DNA of 36,819 nucleotides from a virus. The translations under genes and the position numbers were made by a program. Below, one piece after another: positions 14,268-22,233 of this stretch (within the stretch, counting starts at the first letter, position 1; each line of letters starts with the position of its first letter). The stretch lies in IMG/VR virus record IMGVR_UViG_3300025132_000122, positions 1 to 36,819 of that record, one strand, 5' to 3'. The notes below the pieces were generated by a model. The model was not told the origin of the DNA. It did no database searches and saw only the letters and a list, made by a program, of their open reading frames with translations.

Positions 14268-15939
14268 GAGCAATGAAAACCCGATGTTCCGTAGCAAGTT
14301 CAGCGAGGACATCTTCAAACAGAAATATGCACATGAGGGGTGCAGCACTTGGTCTGACCTAGCCAAGACACTGGCAGAGGATGTCTGCAAGGGGGTGCTG
14401 AAAGACGACGAGGTGGAAGCACTGACCGAGATCATTCGGGACTTGAAGTTTATCCCCGGTGGTCGCTACCTGTACTATGCTGGCAGACCGAACAAGTTCT
14501 TTAACAACTGCTACCTGCTTCGGGCAGAGGAGGACAGCCGGGAGGACTGGGCCAACCTTAGCTGGAAATCGGAGTCCTGTCTGATGACGGGCGGTGGTAT
14601 CGGCATAGACTACTCGGTGTACCGTCCGGAGGGTTCTGGTCTGAGCAAGACAGGTGGACTGGCCAGTGGCCCTATCCCCAAGATGCAGATGATCAACGAG
14701 ATCGGACGCAGGGTCATGCAGGGAGGGAGCCGCAGGTCTGCTATCTATGCCAGCCTGAACTGGAAACACAGGGACGTGGAGACGTTTTTATCCAGTAAGA
14801 ACTGGTACGACATGCCAGTAGGATCGACCGGGTTCAGCGTTGGCCAGGTCAAGGAGCAGGACTTCAACTTCCATGCACCGCTGGACATGACGAACATCAG
14901 TGTCAACTATGACACAGAGTGGCTGTTGAACTACTGGAAGACCGGAGAAGTTGGGGATGTCTTTAGGACTAATGTACGTCAAGCTCTTAGAACAGCTGAG
15001 CCGGGATTCAGTTTCAACTTCTTCGACAAGGAGAACGAGACGCTGCGTAACGCCTGCACAGAGGTCACAAGTGCTGACGACAGCGACGTGTGCAATCTTG
15101 GTAGTATCAACCTTGGTCGCGTTGACGATCTGAAAGAGTTCACGCAGATCGTAGAGCTAGCAACTAAGTTCCTGATCTGCGGTACACTGAAAGCCAAGCT
15201 GCCCTATGAGGCTGTGTATAAGACACGCGAGAAGAACCGCAGGCTGGGACTTGGCCTGATGGGTATGCACGAATGGCTGATCAAGAAGGGGAGTAAGTAT
15301 GAAGTCACCGACGAGCTTCATAAGTGGCTGGCTGTCTATCAAGGCATCAGCGACGACACTAGCCGTGCGATGGCTGATAGTCTTTCAGTTAGCCGTCCTG
15401 TGGCTAATCGGGCTATCGCCCCCACCGGATCAATTGGCATATTGGCTGGTACCAGCACTGGCGTTGAGCCTATATTTGCAGTGGCGTATAAGCGCAGGTA
15501 TCTGAAGGGCGGCAACAAGTGGCACTATCAGTACGTGGTGGACAGCGCAGCGCAGGAGATCATTGACCTGTACGGTGTCAAGCCTGACAACATCGAGTCC
15601 GCACTGGACTTGGCCGAGGACTACCGACGCAGGCTGAAGTTCCAAGCAGATGTCCAAGACTACGTTGATATGTCTATCAGTAGCACGATCAATCTTCCGC
15701 AATGGGGCAGCAAGTTGAACAATGAAGACACCGTTGATGGTTTTGCTGATGCTCTTGCCAGCTATGCTCACAGGCTGCGTGGTTTCACCGTGTATCCGGA
15801 CGGATGCAGAGGAGGCCAGCCGCTTAGCAGTGTGCCTTACAGTGAAGCTGCCGATAAACTGGGAGAAGAGTTTGAAGAGTCAATTGAAACCCACGATATC
15901 TGCGACATCACAGGACACGGAGGGAGTTGCGGCGTCTGA
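14257..15939 (+). CDS. nrdJ: Class II (B12-dependent) ribonucleotide reductase
   Basis: It converts ribonucleotides to deoxyribonucleotides using adenosylcobalamin. The 560 residues include the first redox Cys85 (FNNCYLL), the active-site Asn265-Cys267-Glu269 (NACTE) and the second redox Cys279 (VCNLGSINLG). RLGLGLMGMHEWL, RAIAPTGSIGILAGTSTGVE and a C-terminal CDITGHGGSCGV follow. No small subunit gene is near, in line with class II. With ThyX it feeds dNTP supply. The host must make or import cobalamin. The start lies within the end of the previous gene. Confidence 0.92.
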   Translation: MTFKSNENPMFRSKFSEDIFKQKYAHEGCSTWSDLAKTLAEDVCKGVLKDDEVEALTEIIRDLKFIPGGRYLYYAGRPNKFFNNCYLLRAEEDSREDWANLSWKSESCLMTGGGIGIDYSVYRPEGSGLSKTGGLASGPIPKMQMINEIGRRVMQGGSRRSAIYASLNWKHRDVETFLSSKNWYDMPVGSTGFSVGQVKEQDFNFHAPLDMTNISVNYDTEWLLNYWKTGEVGDVFRTNVRQALRTAEPGFSFNFFDKENETLRNACTEVTSADDSDVCNLGSINLGRVDDLKEFTQIVELATKFLICGTLKAKLPYEAVYKTREKNRRLGLGLMGMHEWLIKKGSKYEVTDELHKWLAVYQGISDDTSRAMADSLSVSRPVANRAIAPTGSIGILAGTSTGVEPIFAVAYKRRYLKGGNKWHYQYVVDSAAQEIIDLYGVKPDNIESALDLAEDYRRRLKFQADVQDYVDMSISSTINLPQWGSKLNNEDTVDGFADALASYAHRLRGFTVYPDGCRGGQPLSSVPYSEAADKLGEEFEESIETHDICDITGHGGSCGV

Positions 15940-16499
15940 TGTACGGTGACATCTACTACTCTGGTGGCTCAGTGCCTGACATGCCGGAGGAGTTCTGCAA
16001 AGCTGTTATGCAGCTGAGCCGGAACTTCGAAGAGCAGGAGGCACAGGTGCTAGACGGTCAGACAAAGACACAGATCAGGAACAATTCGATCTATGCCCTA
16101 GATGACGAGAAGTTCAGATCGATTGTCTTTGATTGGATTCAGACGGCCAACTTTGAGATGGGTTGGCTGTTTGATCTGACCGAGCTAGAGAACCTACAGC
16201 TGAGCAAGTACACCATGCAGGAGAGGTACGGGTGGCACCACGATGTACAACCGGGGAACAAATGCCGCAAGCTGACGTTCAATGTTGTGCTCAATGAAGA
16301 CTACGAAGGGGGAGACTTTCAGTTCAGCTGGGGGTCTCCCAGTGCTCCGTACAGGAAGCGCGTGATCCCTGAGCCTGCCTTGAGAAGAGCAGGCAAGATC
16401 GTGATCTTCCCGTCTTACTACTACCACAGGGTACAGCCTGTTATCAAAGGTGTGCGTTATAGCCTGACGGGCTGGGCATGGGGTCCACCATTTAGGTAG
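15939..16499 (+). CDS. 2OG-Fe(II) oxygenase (prolyl hydroxylase-like)
   Basis: This 186-residue dioxygenase has iron ligands His100 and Asp102 (WHHDVQ) and His163 (YYYHRVQPV), plus Arg173 for 2-oxoglutarate (GVRYSLTGWAWG). EGGDFQF lies between them. This is the P4Hc/PKHD-type fold common in marine phages; the substrate, possibly a protein or nucleic acid, is unknown. ATG 15939 overlaps the RNR stop (TGATG) and follows GGAGGGAG. An upstream in-frame TTG at 15927 sits too close to that site. Confidence 0.85.
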   Translation: MYGDIYYSGGSVPDMPEEFCKAVMQLSRNFEEQEAQVLDGQTKTQIRNNSIYALDDEKFRSIVFDWIQTANFEMGWLFDLTELENLQLSKYTMQERYGWHHDVQPGNKCRKLTFNVVLNEDYEGGDFQFSWGSPSAPYRKRVIPEPALRRAGKIVIFPSYYYHRVQPVIKGVRYSLTGWAWGPPFR

Positions 16500-16525
16500 A
16501 CAAACCTATGGTTTTGTGGTATACT
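16497..16525 (+). promoter_or_regulatory. Extended -10 sigma70 promoter for the heat-shock gene
   Basis: TAGACA (16497-16502) and TATACT (16520-16525) are 17 bases apart, each five of six to consensus. TGG directly before TATACT gives the TGn extended -10. It starts within the last codons of the oxygenase gene. The predicted transcript start is near 16532. Confidence 0.75.
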
Positions 16526-16531
16526 TTTTTT

Positions 16532-16574
16532 GAGGTGCCAATCCTGGGCCTCTAATTCTTGCCAATTGGGAGAA
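16532..16574 (+). promoter_or_regulatory. Putative ROSE-like RNA thermometer in the hsp20 leader
   Basis: Two small hairpins can form between the predicted transcript start and the ATG. The first pairs GAGGU-CC (16532-16539, G16537 bulged) with GGGCCUC (16546-16552). The second pairs UUCUU-CC (16556-16563, G16561 bulged) with GGGGAGAA-like bases 16568-16574 (GGGAGAA), leaving loop AAUU and fully masking the ribosome binding site GGGAG (16568-16572). Both share a UGCC strand with a bulged G facing GGG. ROSE elements of bacterial small heat-shock genes use a U(U/C)GC motif with a bulged G in the same way. Function is inference. Confidence 0.45.
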
Positions 16575-16578
16575 ACAA

Positions 16579-16998
16579 ATGACTATTATGTTCCCGTCCA
16601 TATCGGACTCTGCTCTTGGATTTGAGCGCCTGTTTGACAATATGCACAAGGTTGCAGAAGTAATGTCAGGCAACCAGAACTTCCCACCGCACAGCGTTGT
16701 GAAGCTAGGGGAAGACAGCTATGAGATCACCATGGCCGTTGCCGGATTTAAGAAGGAGGACATTTCCGTTCACGTAAAGGAAGACATTCTGTCTGTTACG
16801 TCTAGCGGTGTCAAACACGATGACAAAGATGCCGAGATTATATATGGAGGCATTGCGTTCCGCCCGTTCAAGAAGCTGTTCCTGTTGGGCGAACATGTAA
16901 ATGTAGAGGATGCTGGTCTGAGCGACGGCATTCTGCGCATCAAACTGGTACGGGAAGTACCGGAAGCAAAAAAGGCTAGGCAGATAGAACTTAGCTGA
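16579..16998 (+). CDS. hsp20: Small heat-shock protein (Hsp20 / IbpA family)
   Basis: This 139-residue holdase chaperone has the alpha-crystallin domain at about 40-128: EDSYEITMAVAGFKKEDISV, then the A-x-x-x-n-G-v-L-type motif seen here as GLSDGILRIKLVREVPE, with GGIAFRPFKKLFLLGEHV before it. A short N-terminal arm and a C-terminal tail without a clear IxI motif flank it. Small heat-shock proteins are known in marine T4-like phages, where they may protect virion assembly; here one ends the replication arm. It has its own promoter and a structured leader. Confidence 0.92.
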   Translation: MTIMFPSISDSALGFERLFDNMHKVAEVMSGNQNFPPHSVVKLGEDSYEITMAVAGFKKEDISVHVKEDILSVTSSGVKHDDKDAEIIYGGIAFRPFKKLFLLGEHVNVEDAGLSDGILRIKLVREVPEAKKARQIELS

Positions 16999-17002
16999 CT
17001 AT

Positions 17003-17047
17003 CGGGTGGTGCCGTAATACACCCGTGGGGGGCCAACGGTTAGCCCC
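17003..17047. terminator. Paired hairpins at the convergent junction
   Basis: CGGGTG (17003-17008) pairs with CACCCG (17020-17025). Next, GGGGCCAA at 17029-17036 faces TTAGCCCC at 17040-17047; on the minus strand this is an 8-base stem with a 3-base loop that includes the stop codon of the leftward gene. Neither has a U-tract, so if they end transcription they do so inefficiently or with another factor. Confidence 0.45.
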
Positions 17048-17327
17048 TCAACCCTATCTCATCTTTAAAAGCATTTATAGCCAGACCAAGAAGCCCGGCT
17101 CTAGGAAGGTCTGGCAAGTTTTGCATAATTTGCGGCATCGCTGCAAAAAGAGGCCCAAGAAGCCCACCCGTGGGTACGGCTTGCAAGTTTTGTTGCGTGA
17201 CGTAGTCTGGCAGAGAAGTTCCTATTCCACGGGCGGCACTCAGTATAGGCTGTTGAACGATTTGCGGAGCCTGCTGCATAGGCATCTGAGATAGCAGTCC
17301 ATATCCATATGGGTTATATCCAAACAT
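17040..17327 (-). CDS. Hypothetical 95-residue Gln/Pro/Leu-rich protein
   Basis: Start at ATG 17327 follows GGAG by about eight bases. It begins MFGYNPYGYGLLSQMPMQQA and continues with Gln/Pro-rich and hydrophobic stretches (LPRAGLLGLAINAF). It is the last gene of the leftward late transcript, after the lysis genes. A minor virion or lysis-associated role is possible; no family recognised. Confidence 0.6.
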   Translation of the reverse strand: MFGYNPYGYGLLSQMPMQQAPQIVQQPILSAARGIGTSLPDYVTQQNLQAVPTGGLLGPLFAAMPQIMQNLPDLPRAGLLGLAINAFKDEIGLRG

Positions 17328-17331
17328 TACG

Positions 17332-17502
17332 TCACTCCATCGACACCGTTGATTTTCCCCAACCACTGTTGCGCCTGTACATTTGCTTACAGTGGCAGTC
17401 TCCACAATCGCAGTGTGGACACGGTTGCGGACAGTGGCACTCTTGCGGCTGACACACGCAGGTTATGCAAGCGTCTTCAGTTTCGGGTATATTATTTTGC
17501 AT
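17332..17502 (-). CDS. Metallothionein-like cysteine-rich protein
   Basis: ATG 17502 overlaps the last 11 bases of the holin gene in another frame. The 56-residue product has ten cysteines between residues 12 and 38 (12, 15, 17, 22, 24, 28, 31, 33, 36, 38) and three histidines (23, 30, 37), arranged in CxC and CxxC pairs such as CHCPQPCPHCDCGDCHC. This matches the chemistry of bacterial metallothioneins, which bind Zn, Cu or Cd. The tail is basic. A zinc-binding structural role is the alternative. The frame is short and is the only claim to a gene besides its composition and coupling. Confidence 0.7.
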   Translation of the reverse strand: MQNNIPETEDACITCVCQPQECHCPQPCPHCDCGDCHCKQMYRRNSGWGKSTVSME

Positions 17503-17935
17503 TCTTCACCATTGAAGCACCAAAGTACAGCCCGATGATCGCGCTGAGCAAATGTGTATCCAGTGGTGTCAGGACCAAGCCTTTCAGGCTCTGCCACTTG
17601 ATCTCTTCTGATCCTTCGAAGATACCAAACAGCGCACCGGGGTTGAACTCAGTGTAGCCAACGTTGACAGGTATCTCAGGCCAGAACACTGCCACCATCT
17701 TTGGCCAGACAATCACAGCAAACACAGCCATCAGCGCAATGATCCTGCGCGTAACTTGGAAGCCCTTGTTCTCGTACCTGCGAGCTAGGTCAGTGGCCTC
17801 TGACTGCGCAGCAAGGCCGTCTATGGCCCTGTTGAATGCTTCCTGCTTGGCTTTCTGGTTCTGGCTCCACAGTGTCATCACCCCGGACAACAGCCCGGAG
17901 CCTAGCATGGTGATCAGTTCAAAGGGTATACCCAT
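17492..17935 (-). CDS. Holin-like membrane protein
   Basis: This 147-residue protein has an N-terminal hydrophobic segment (ELITMLGSGLLSGVMTLW), a charged helical stretch with KAKQEAFNRAIDGLAAQSEA, then two hydrophobic segments (RIIALMAVFAVIVWPKMVAV and LLSAIIGLYFGASMV). The pattern matches the phage holin family with three membrane segments. It would permeabilise the inner membrane to time lysis. It follows lysozyme and a coiled-coil membrane protein, a normal lysis cassette order. Confidence 0.75.
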   Translation of the reverse strand: MGIPFELITMLGSGLLSGVMTLWSQNQKAKQEAFNRAIDGLAAQSEATDLARRYENKGFQVTRRIIALMAVFAVIVWPKMVAVFWPEIPVNVGYTEFNPGALFGIFEGSEEIKWQSLKGLVLTPLDTHLLSAIIGLYFGASMVKNAK

Positions 17936-18297
17936 CAGTCTGCCTTTCTTGTGTCTGCCACAGGCGGATGTTTGCCATTGTGCATGGCATAGAGTCGGTC
18001 ATAAGATTTTTCAAGTTGCTTGACTGTAGTCAACAGTTCTGCTAGCTGCATGTGATCTCTGCGCAGGTTCTCAGGGCTGGCCATCTTTGCCAATATGTTG
18101 ATCCTCTGCTCCTGTGTCTCCGTGGATGTGACCAACTTGTCACCACGTGAGTCCATCTGGCGCAGACGCCTCTCCATGTCAGACAACTTTTCGATGATGT
18201 CCTTGATCTGCATTTTGGCCACCGCACTGGCTCCTGCCACGCTGAACAGGATACCGGCAATGGTGACCACCAGCCGGATGTCGATACCGCCTTCCAT
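17935..18297 (-). CDS. Membrane-anchored coiled-coil protein, possible i-spanin
   Basis: This 120-residue protein has one N-terminal membrane segment (about residues 8-28, LVVTIAGILFSVAGASAVAK) followed by a long helical coiled coil (IIEKLSDMERRLRQMDSRGD, later TTVKQLEKSYDRLYAM). Such a layout is like Rz-type inner-membrane spanins, and it lies between lysozyme and holin. No overlapping lipoprotein partner with a clear lipobox is visible, so spanin function is uncertain. Confidence 0.6.
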   Translation of the reverse strand: MEGGIDIRLVVTIAGILFSVAGASAVAKMQIKDIIEKLSDMERRLRQMDSRGDKLVTSTETQEQRINILAKMASPENLRRDHMQLAELLTTVKQLEKSYDRLYAMHNGKHPPVADTRKAD

Positions 18298-18300
18298 TTA

Positions 18301-18960
18301 TTACCTAATTCCCTGAAACAGTCTTCGTTCTTTCGCTCTACGATCAACAAGACCTTTTGATATTTTTTTATTAACCTTTACAAATCCAATTTTAGGATCA
18401 AAAGCTTCTTTTAAAAATCCAGAAATGTTACCTTTTTCTAAATTATTTTTAGCGTTGCTTTTCCCCCACATTCCCTGTCCTATATTATAAATAAGAGAAG
18501 TTAGAGCTTGAAGTTCATTGTCTGTGTAAGAACCCTTACCTTTTTCAAGAGATTTTCGAGCAACTTCTCTAGCATTAGCTGTGTCTTGTTTATATAATTG
18601 GTTTACTTGTTGGGGAGTGAGTCCGTTTTTAAACTCTACCAACTGATTGCCTATTTTTATTTTACCTGTTCTATCTTCATTTTTGTTTACTTTGTGTCCC
18701 CAACCTATAGTTGGCCTACCTCCTTCAAGACTTTCATGCGCAAACCACTGACCATTTTCAAAACCTACTAGTGCTTCATTTTCAAACTTCTTTAAAAGAG
18801 TATCCGGCCTTACAGGATTTCTTCCCGGTCTCGGCACATCTAACATACCCTGATCAGTTTGAGCAGGAGACGCTCCAAGAAGACCACCAATGTTTTCGTC
18901 ATAGATGCGCTCAAACCCTCTACCAATCTGGTCGAGGATGCCTAGGATACCTTGTGCCAT
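18301..18960 (-). CDS. Phage lysozyme (muramidase), AT-rich gene
   Basis: This 219-residue enzyme starts at ATG 18960, just after the upstream stop; an in-frame ATG at 19110 lies inside the neighbour. The lysozyme domain begins near residue 55 with HESLEGGRPTIGWGHKVN, the EGG-TIGxGH signature of phage muramidases, followed by LTPQQVNQLYKQDTANAREV and LQALTSLIYNIGQG. The first 50 residues form a separate helical/Gly-rich leader without a signal peptide. By eye the domain-coding part is much more AT-rich than its neighbours, suggesting acquisition. It may be the endolysin or a virion lysozyme. Confidence 0.85.
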   Translation of the reverse strand: MAQGILGILDQIGRGFERIYDENIGGLLGASPAQTDQGMLDVPRPGRNPVRPDTLLKKFENEALVGFENGQWFAHESLEGGRPTIGWGHKVNKNEDRTGKIKIGNQLVEFKNGLTPQQVNQLYKQDTANAREVARKSLEKGKGSYTDNELQALTSLIYNIGQGMWGKSNAKNNLEKGNISGFLKEAFDPKIGFVKVNKKISKGLVDRRAKERRLFQGIR

Positions 18961-18961
18961 A

Positions 18962-19516
18962 TTAGAAGTTCCTTGTGTATCGGAAGCCTGCGGTGATGTT
19001 GTCGAGCAAGCCCTTAACACTAGAGGTTCGCTCAGGCACAGGAGCATTAACATAAGCACTGAGACCATCTTGCGCATAGTTGACACCCATTGTACCACCT
19101 TGTGGACCATAGTTCAATGTGCCGGTGAAGTCACCCATTGGCACCTGTGCGTCAATGTTGTAACCAAGTAGCCCACCTTGGCCCATGGTTGCCTGCGCTT
19201 GGCCTTGTAGGTAAGGACTGATAGCGGACAGGTCTAGCCTAGGTGTTACAGTGGTGGCCATTGGGTCTAGGTAGTTGGGCTGTGCGGAGACAGACATACC
19301 TTCAGGTAACGCATCGCGCATCATGCGTATGTCGGAACCAAACCTGTCGTCTATGTCCCTGCCTGTCTGACGAATGTCCTCTACGTTCTCCGGGCCAAGA
19401 GCCATGGCACCAAGACCAACAGCGCCTCTCATGGCCTGCTCTTTGGCCGCGTCTAGCACAGGCTCAGCGCCCTGTCTCTGAGCGGCCTGTTCCAGTTGTT
19501 CAAATATGCTTGCCAT
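18962..19516 (-). CDS. Putative internal virion protein (184 residues)
   Basis: Begins MASIFEQLEQAAQRQGAEPV and is followed by Ala/Gly-rich segments and a C-terminal part with repeating polar beta-like motifs (NYGPQGGTMGVNYAQDGLSA). It overlaps the end of the large internal protein by one base. Placed after the large ejection-type protein, it is likely ejected or structural. No named family. Confidence 0.6.
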   Translation of the reverse strand: MASIFEQLEQAAQRQGAEPVLDAAKEQAMRGAVGLGAMALGPENVEDIRQTGRDIDDRFGSDIRMMRDALPEGMSVSAQPNYLDPMATTVTPRLDLSAISPYLQGQAQATMGQGGLLGYNIDAQVPMGDFTGTLNYGPQGGTMGVNYAQDGLSAYVNAPVPERTSSVKGLLDNITAGFRYTRNF

Positions 19517-22230
19517 TATCTTTCCTTAGCTAGCCGCTCGTTATACTTCTCTGCCCCGCCTAGGAACCAGTTGTACAGCATTGGTCCAATGACTGGAATG
19601 CTTCTGGCGTACTGAGACAGGTTGGGGTCTTCTTCTGTTAGCTCAGCTGTGCCACCAAGCACAGCATCTATGATCGGAGTAGCAGGCGCAAGAGTTTCAA
19701 TCGCGGCATCTGTGAACTTGCCTTCGCTCAGGTACTTGTCGCTCATGTACTTGTTCACGCCAAAAACACCCAGCAATGCCCACATTGAATTGTTAGGCAA
19801 GTCCTCTGCACGTACATCCCGACCAAGTAAAAAGTCTTTGGTGGTCTGTGTGCCCACGTTTGCAGCAGCTAAGTAGGATGCAAGCACTCCTGCTTTCTTT
19901 GCAGCAGCCAGCTTGTTTCCCTTCTTGTACTCTTGCACAATGTCTCTGCGCACTATGTCATATTGTTTCAAGGTGAACGACTTCAAGGCATACAGGATAC
20001 GACCATTGGGATTTTTCAGGTAGCCCTCTGGAAGCTCAAGCAGGGTGATCGGCTGTACGTCAGACAATTCATTAAAGGCATGTAGCTTTACCGCCTCTGT
20101 TATACGACCAGTCTGTAGGTCCGCAACCAGCCCGTCGATCTCATCACCGTAGAACTTGCCCCACTTCTTACGGAACGCCTGCTCACCCAGCGCAGTCTTG
20201 ACCATCTTCTGGTTCTTACGCAGCGAGGCGTTCATCACAGTTTCTTTACCTAATCGGTCAACTGCCTTAAAACCAGTCTTGGCAAACATCTGGTCAAGAA
20301 GCTTAGCAGTCTTGCGCACATTGGTAAATTCTGCCGAGATAGTATCAAGACCTTGGTCAACCAGCTTGATGTTCTTGGTGTTGAACATGGCAGCAATGGT
20401 ATCAGAGAAGCCATACTTGGCAGCAGACATAGCCAAATCGCCCAGCTGTGTGATAGCTGAGATGGGGTTGGCAATCGTTCCCATGTACCCCAAGTCACGT
20501 AGGAAACCAATTGGGCTACTAGATGAACGCTCACCTCCCATGAACCTGGATTCGATAAGCTGTTTCAGTTCCAGTTGCTGGTCTGGCTTCAGGTTGCCGT
20601 CCTGCACCTCCCTGTCAACAAGCCTGCCTATTGACGATTTGAGATCAATCCCGTCATCGTCTAGGACCATATCATCGCGCTTGGTGCCACGTCCTAGGAA
20701 GCGGCCGCGTTCAATGTTGTTCACAGCGTTGCGGATATATAGGTGCAGCGCCTCCTCTGGGTCACGATAGAACGGCAGCGTCTGGTCTGTCAGTTTACGT
20801 ATGGTTCTCTTGCGGCTGTTAGGCGGCAAGTTAGCATCCATCTTCTGACCATATCCGCGCAAAGCCTTGTTGACTATGTCCTCTCTGGTCAGATCGTCTA
20901 TGTCTCGTATGTCTATCTGCTTACGCTTGGCATACTCTTCCAAAGCTGTGTCTATAACACCAGCAGGTTCTGTTCCCAAGGATGCTCTGAACTGTTTGTA
21001 GCTTTTCATGCTACGTGGGAAGTAGTTGCTAAGCTCGTTCAGCTTAACACCGCCTATGTCCTTCTGCTCATCGAACAAAGTCTTCAGCTGTGTTTTGACA
21101 TTTGCAAACTCAGCCTTCATTGGCTCATCCATCAAGGCTTCAGCTTGTTTGAAATCTTGATTGAACAGATGACGAGCAACTTGTTCTTTTCTAGTCTTTG
21201 GCATGGCTTTCAGCTGACGCATGAAAGGCTCAGCTGCTTTCAGCTCATCAGCTGTACGAACACGGATGTCTCTTTCAAACACTCTGAGCCTACCCAGAAC
21301 AGGCTCAGATATATTTTTAATTCTGGTAGATACGCTTCCTAAATATGTATCCAAACTCTCAGCTAGAGGACCAACTGTCCTAGACCAAGCACTGTCGTTT
21401 ACGATAGCATCATCAACTGCTTTATCAGCTGTTTCCTCCAAGGCCAAAGCTGCGTCACTGACAACCTCTTTGCCACCACGTTCTCTGAGTGCTCTGACAG
21501 CCTTGCCAGCAACGGGAAATAATGCGCCACCCGCACCGCCCAATACAGTGTGTATCGCCGCCTTGGCTGGATCAATCTTGCCTTCAAGCGCCAAGTCTTC
21601 GGCTGAGCTGTAAGACAAACCAAGAGCACCACCAATCGCGGCAGCTGCCTTGATGCCTTGACCAACAGGGAGCAAAGTTGTGGGATCAGCAAGAGCACCT
21701 GTGATCTCACCAATGGCCTGTGCTGTACCTTCTTGTGGCTCAAAGTACGGACCATACTCCTGCATCAGATCGCGTTCACGTTTTCGCAGGATCATCTCTC
21801 TGCGCGTGTCAAAGTCAGCGTCGTTAAAGCCTTCGCCGTATGCTTCTTCTGGCGGAACGTACCTGAACGTATTGAAGTCTACTTCTCCAAAGGGAGCAAC
21901 GGAGCGCAGGATGTCAGTGGTGTACCTAATGAAGTTACCTGCCTTGTCGAAACCATACATGAACTGCTGCATGATATCATCAGAGCCACTGTCGATCAGC
22001 TTGTTGTCTACGATGCGGTCACCGGCAGCAGCACCTAGCTCTTGCAACCTAGCAGAAGACGCAACGTCCTGCTCAGTCAGACGCTGACCAAGATCGCGCC
22101 TGTCTTCTTCAGACGAGAATATCCTAACAAGGTTATTACCAGCTACCTGATCACCGGGCTGCACCCCTAGCTCTTGAAGCCGGGGAGAGGACATGATGTT
22201 CTCAAGCGTTATGGTCTGCGTTTGCGCCAT
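19516..22230 (-). CDS. Large internal virion (ejection) protein
   Basis: At 904 residues this is the longest gene in the window. The N-terminus has two copies of a short unit, SSPRLQELGVQPGDQVAGNN and SARLQELGAAAGDRIVDNK, likely a small repeat domain. Small Ala/Gly-rich hydrophobic segments (GQGIKAAAAIGGALGLSYSS, GGAGGALFPVAGKAV) near 195-265 could insert in membranes. The rest is helical and charged. Size and place between tail and lysis genes fit the T7 gp15/gp16-like role in DNA ejection. No transglycosylase motif is seen. Confidence 0.7.
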   Translation of the reverse strand: MAQTQTITLENIMSSPRLQELGVQPGDQVAGNNLVRIFSSEEDRRDLGQRLTEQDVASSARLQELGAAAGDRIVDNKLIDSGSDDIMQQFMYGFDKAGNFIRYTTDILRSVAPFGEVDFNTFRYVPPEEAYGEGFNDADFDTRREMILRKRERDLMQEYGPYFEPQEGTAQAIGEITGALADPTTLLPVGQGIKAAAAIGGALGLSYSSAEDLALEGKIDPAKAAIHTVLGGAGGALFPVAGKAVRALRERGGKEVVSDAALALEETADKAVDDAIVNDSAWSRTVGPLAESLDTYLGSVSTRIKNISEPVLGRLRVFERDIRVRTADELKAAEPFMRQLKAMPKTRKEQVARHLFNQDFKQAEALMDEPMKAEFANVKTQLKTLFDEQKDIGGVKLNELSNYFPRSMKSYKQFRASLGTEPAGVIDTALEEYAKRKQIDIRDIDDLTREDIVNKALRGYGQKMDANLPPNSRKRTIRKLTDQTLPFYRDPEEALHLYIRNAVNNIERGRFLGRGTKRDDMVLDDDGIDLKSSIGRLVDREVQDGNLKPDQQLELKQLIESRFMGGERSSSSPIGFLRDLGYMGTIANPISAITQLGDLAMSAAKYGFSDTIAAMFNTKNIKLVDQGLDTISAEFTNVRKTAKLLDQMFAKTGFKAVDRLGKETVMNASLRKNQKMVKTALGEQAFRKKWGKFYGDEIDGLVADLQTGRITEAVKLHAFNELSDVQPITLLELPEGYLKNPNGRILYALKSFTLKQYDIVRRDIVQEYKKGNKLAAAKKAGVLASYLAAANVGTQTTKDFLLGRDVRAEDLPNNSMWALLGVFGVNKYMSDKYLSEGKFTDAAIETLAPATPIIDAVLGGTAELTEEDPNLSQYARSIPVIGPMLYNWFLGGAEKYNERLAKER

Positions 22231-22233
22231 CAG

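Noticed and set aside
17349-17657. 102-codon rightward frame opposite the metallothionein-like and holin genes
   Set aside because: Opposite the direction of the whole block; its cysteines arise only from the complementary codons.
20156-20770. 204-codon rightward frame opposite the large internal virion protein
   Set aside because: Antisense shadow of a well-supported gene; low-complexity translation without recognisable motifs.
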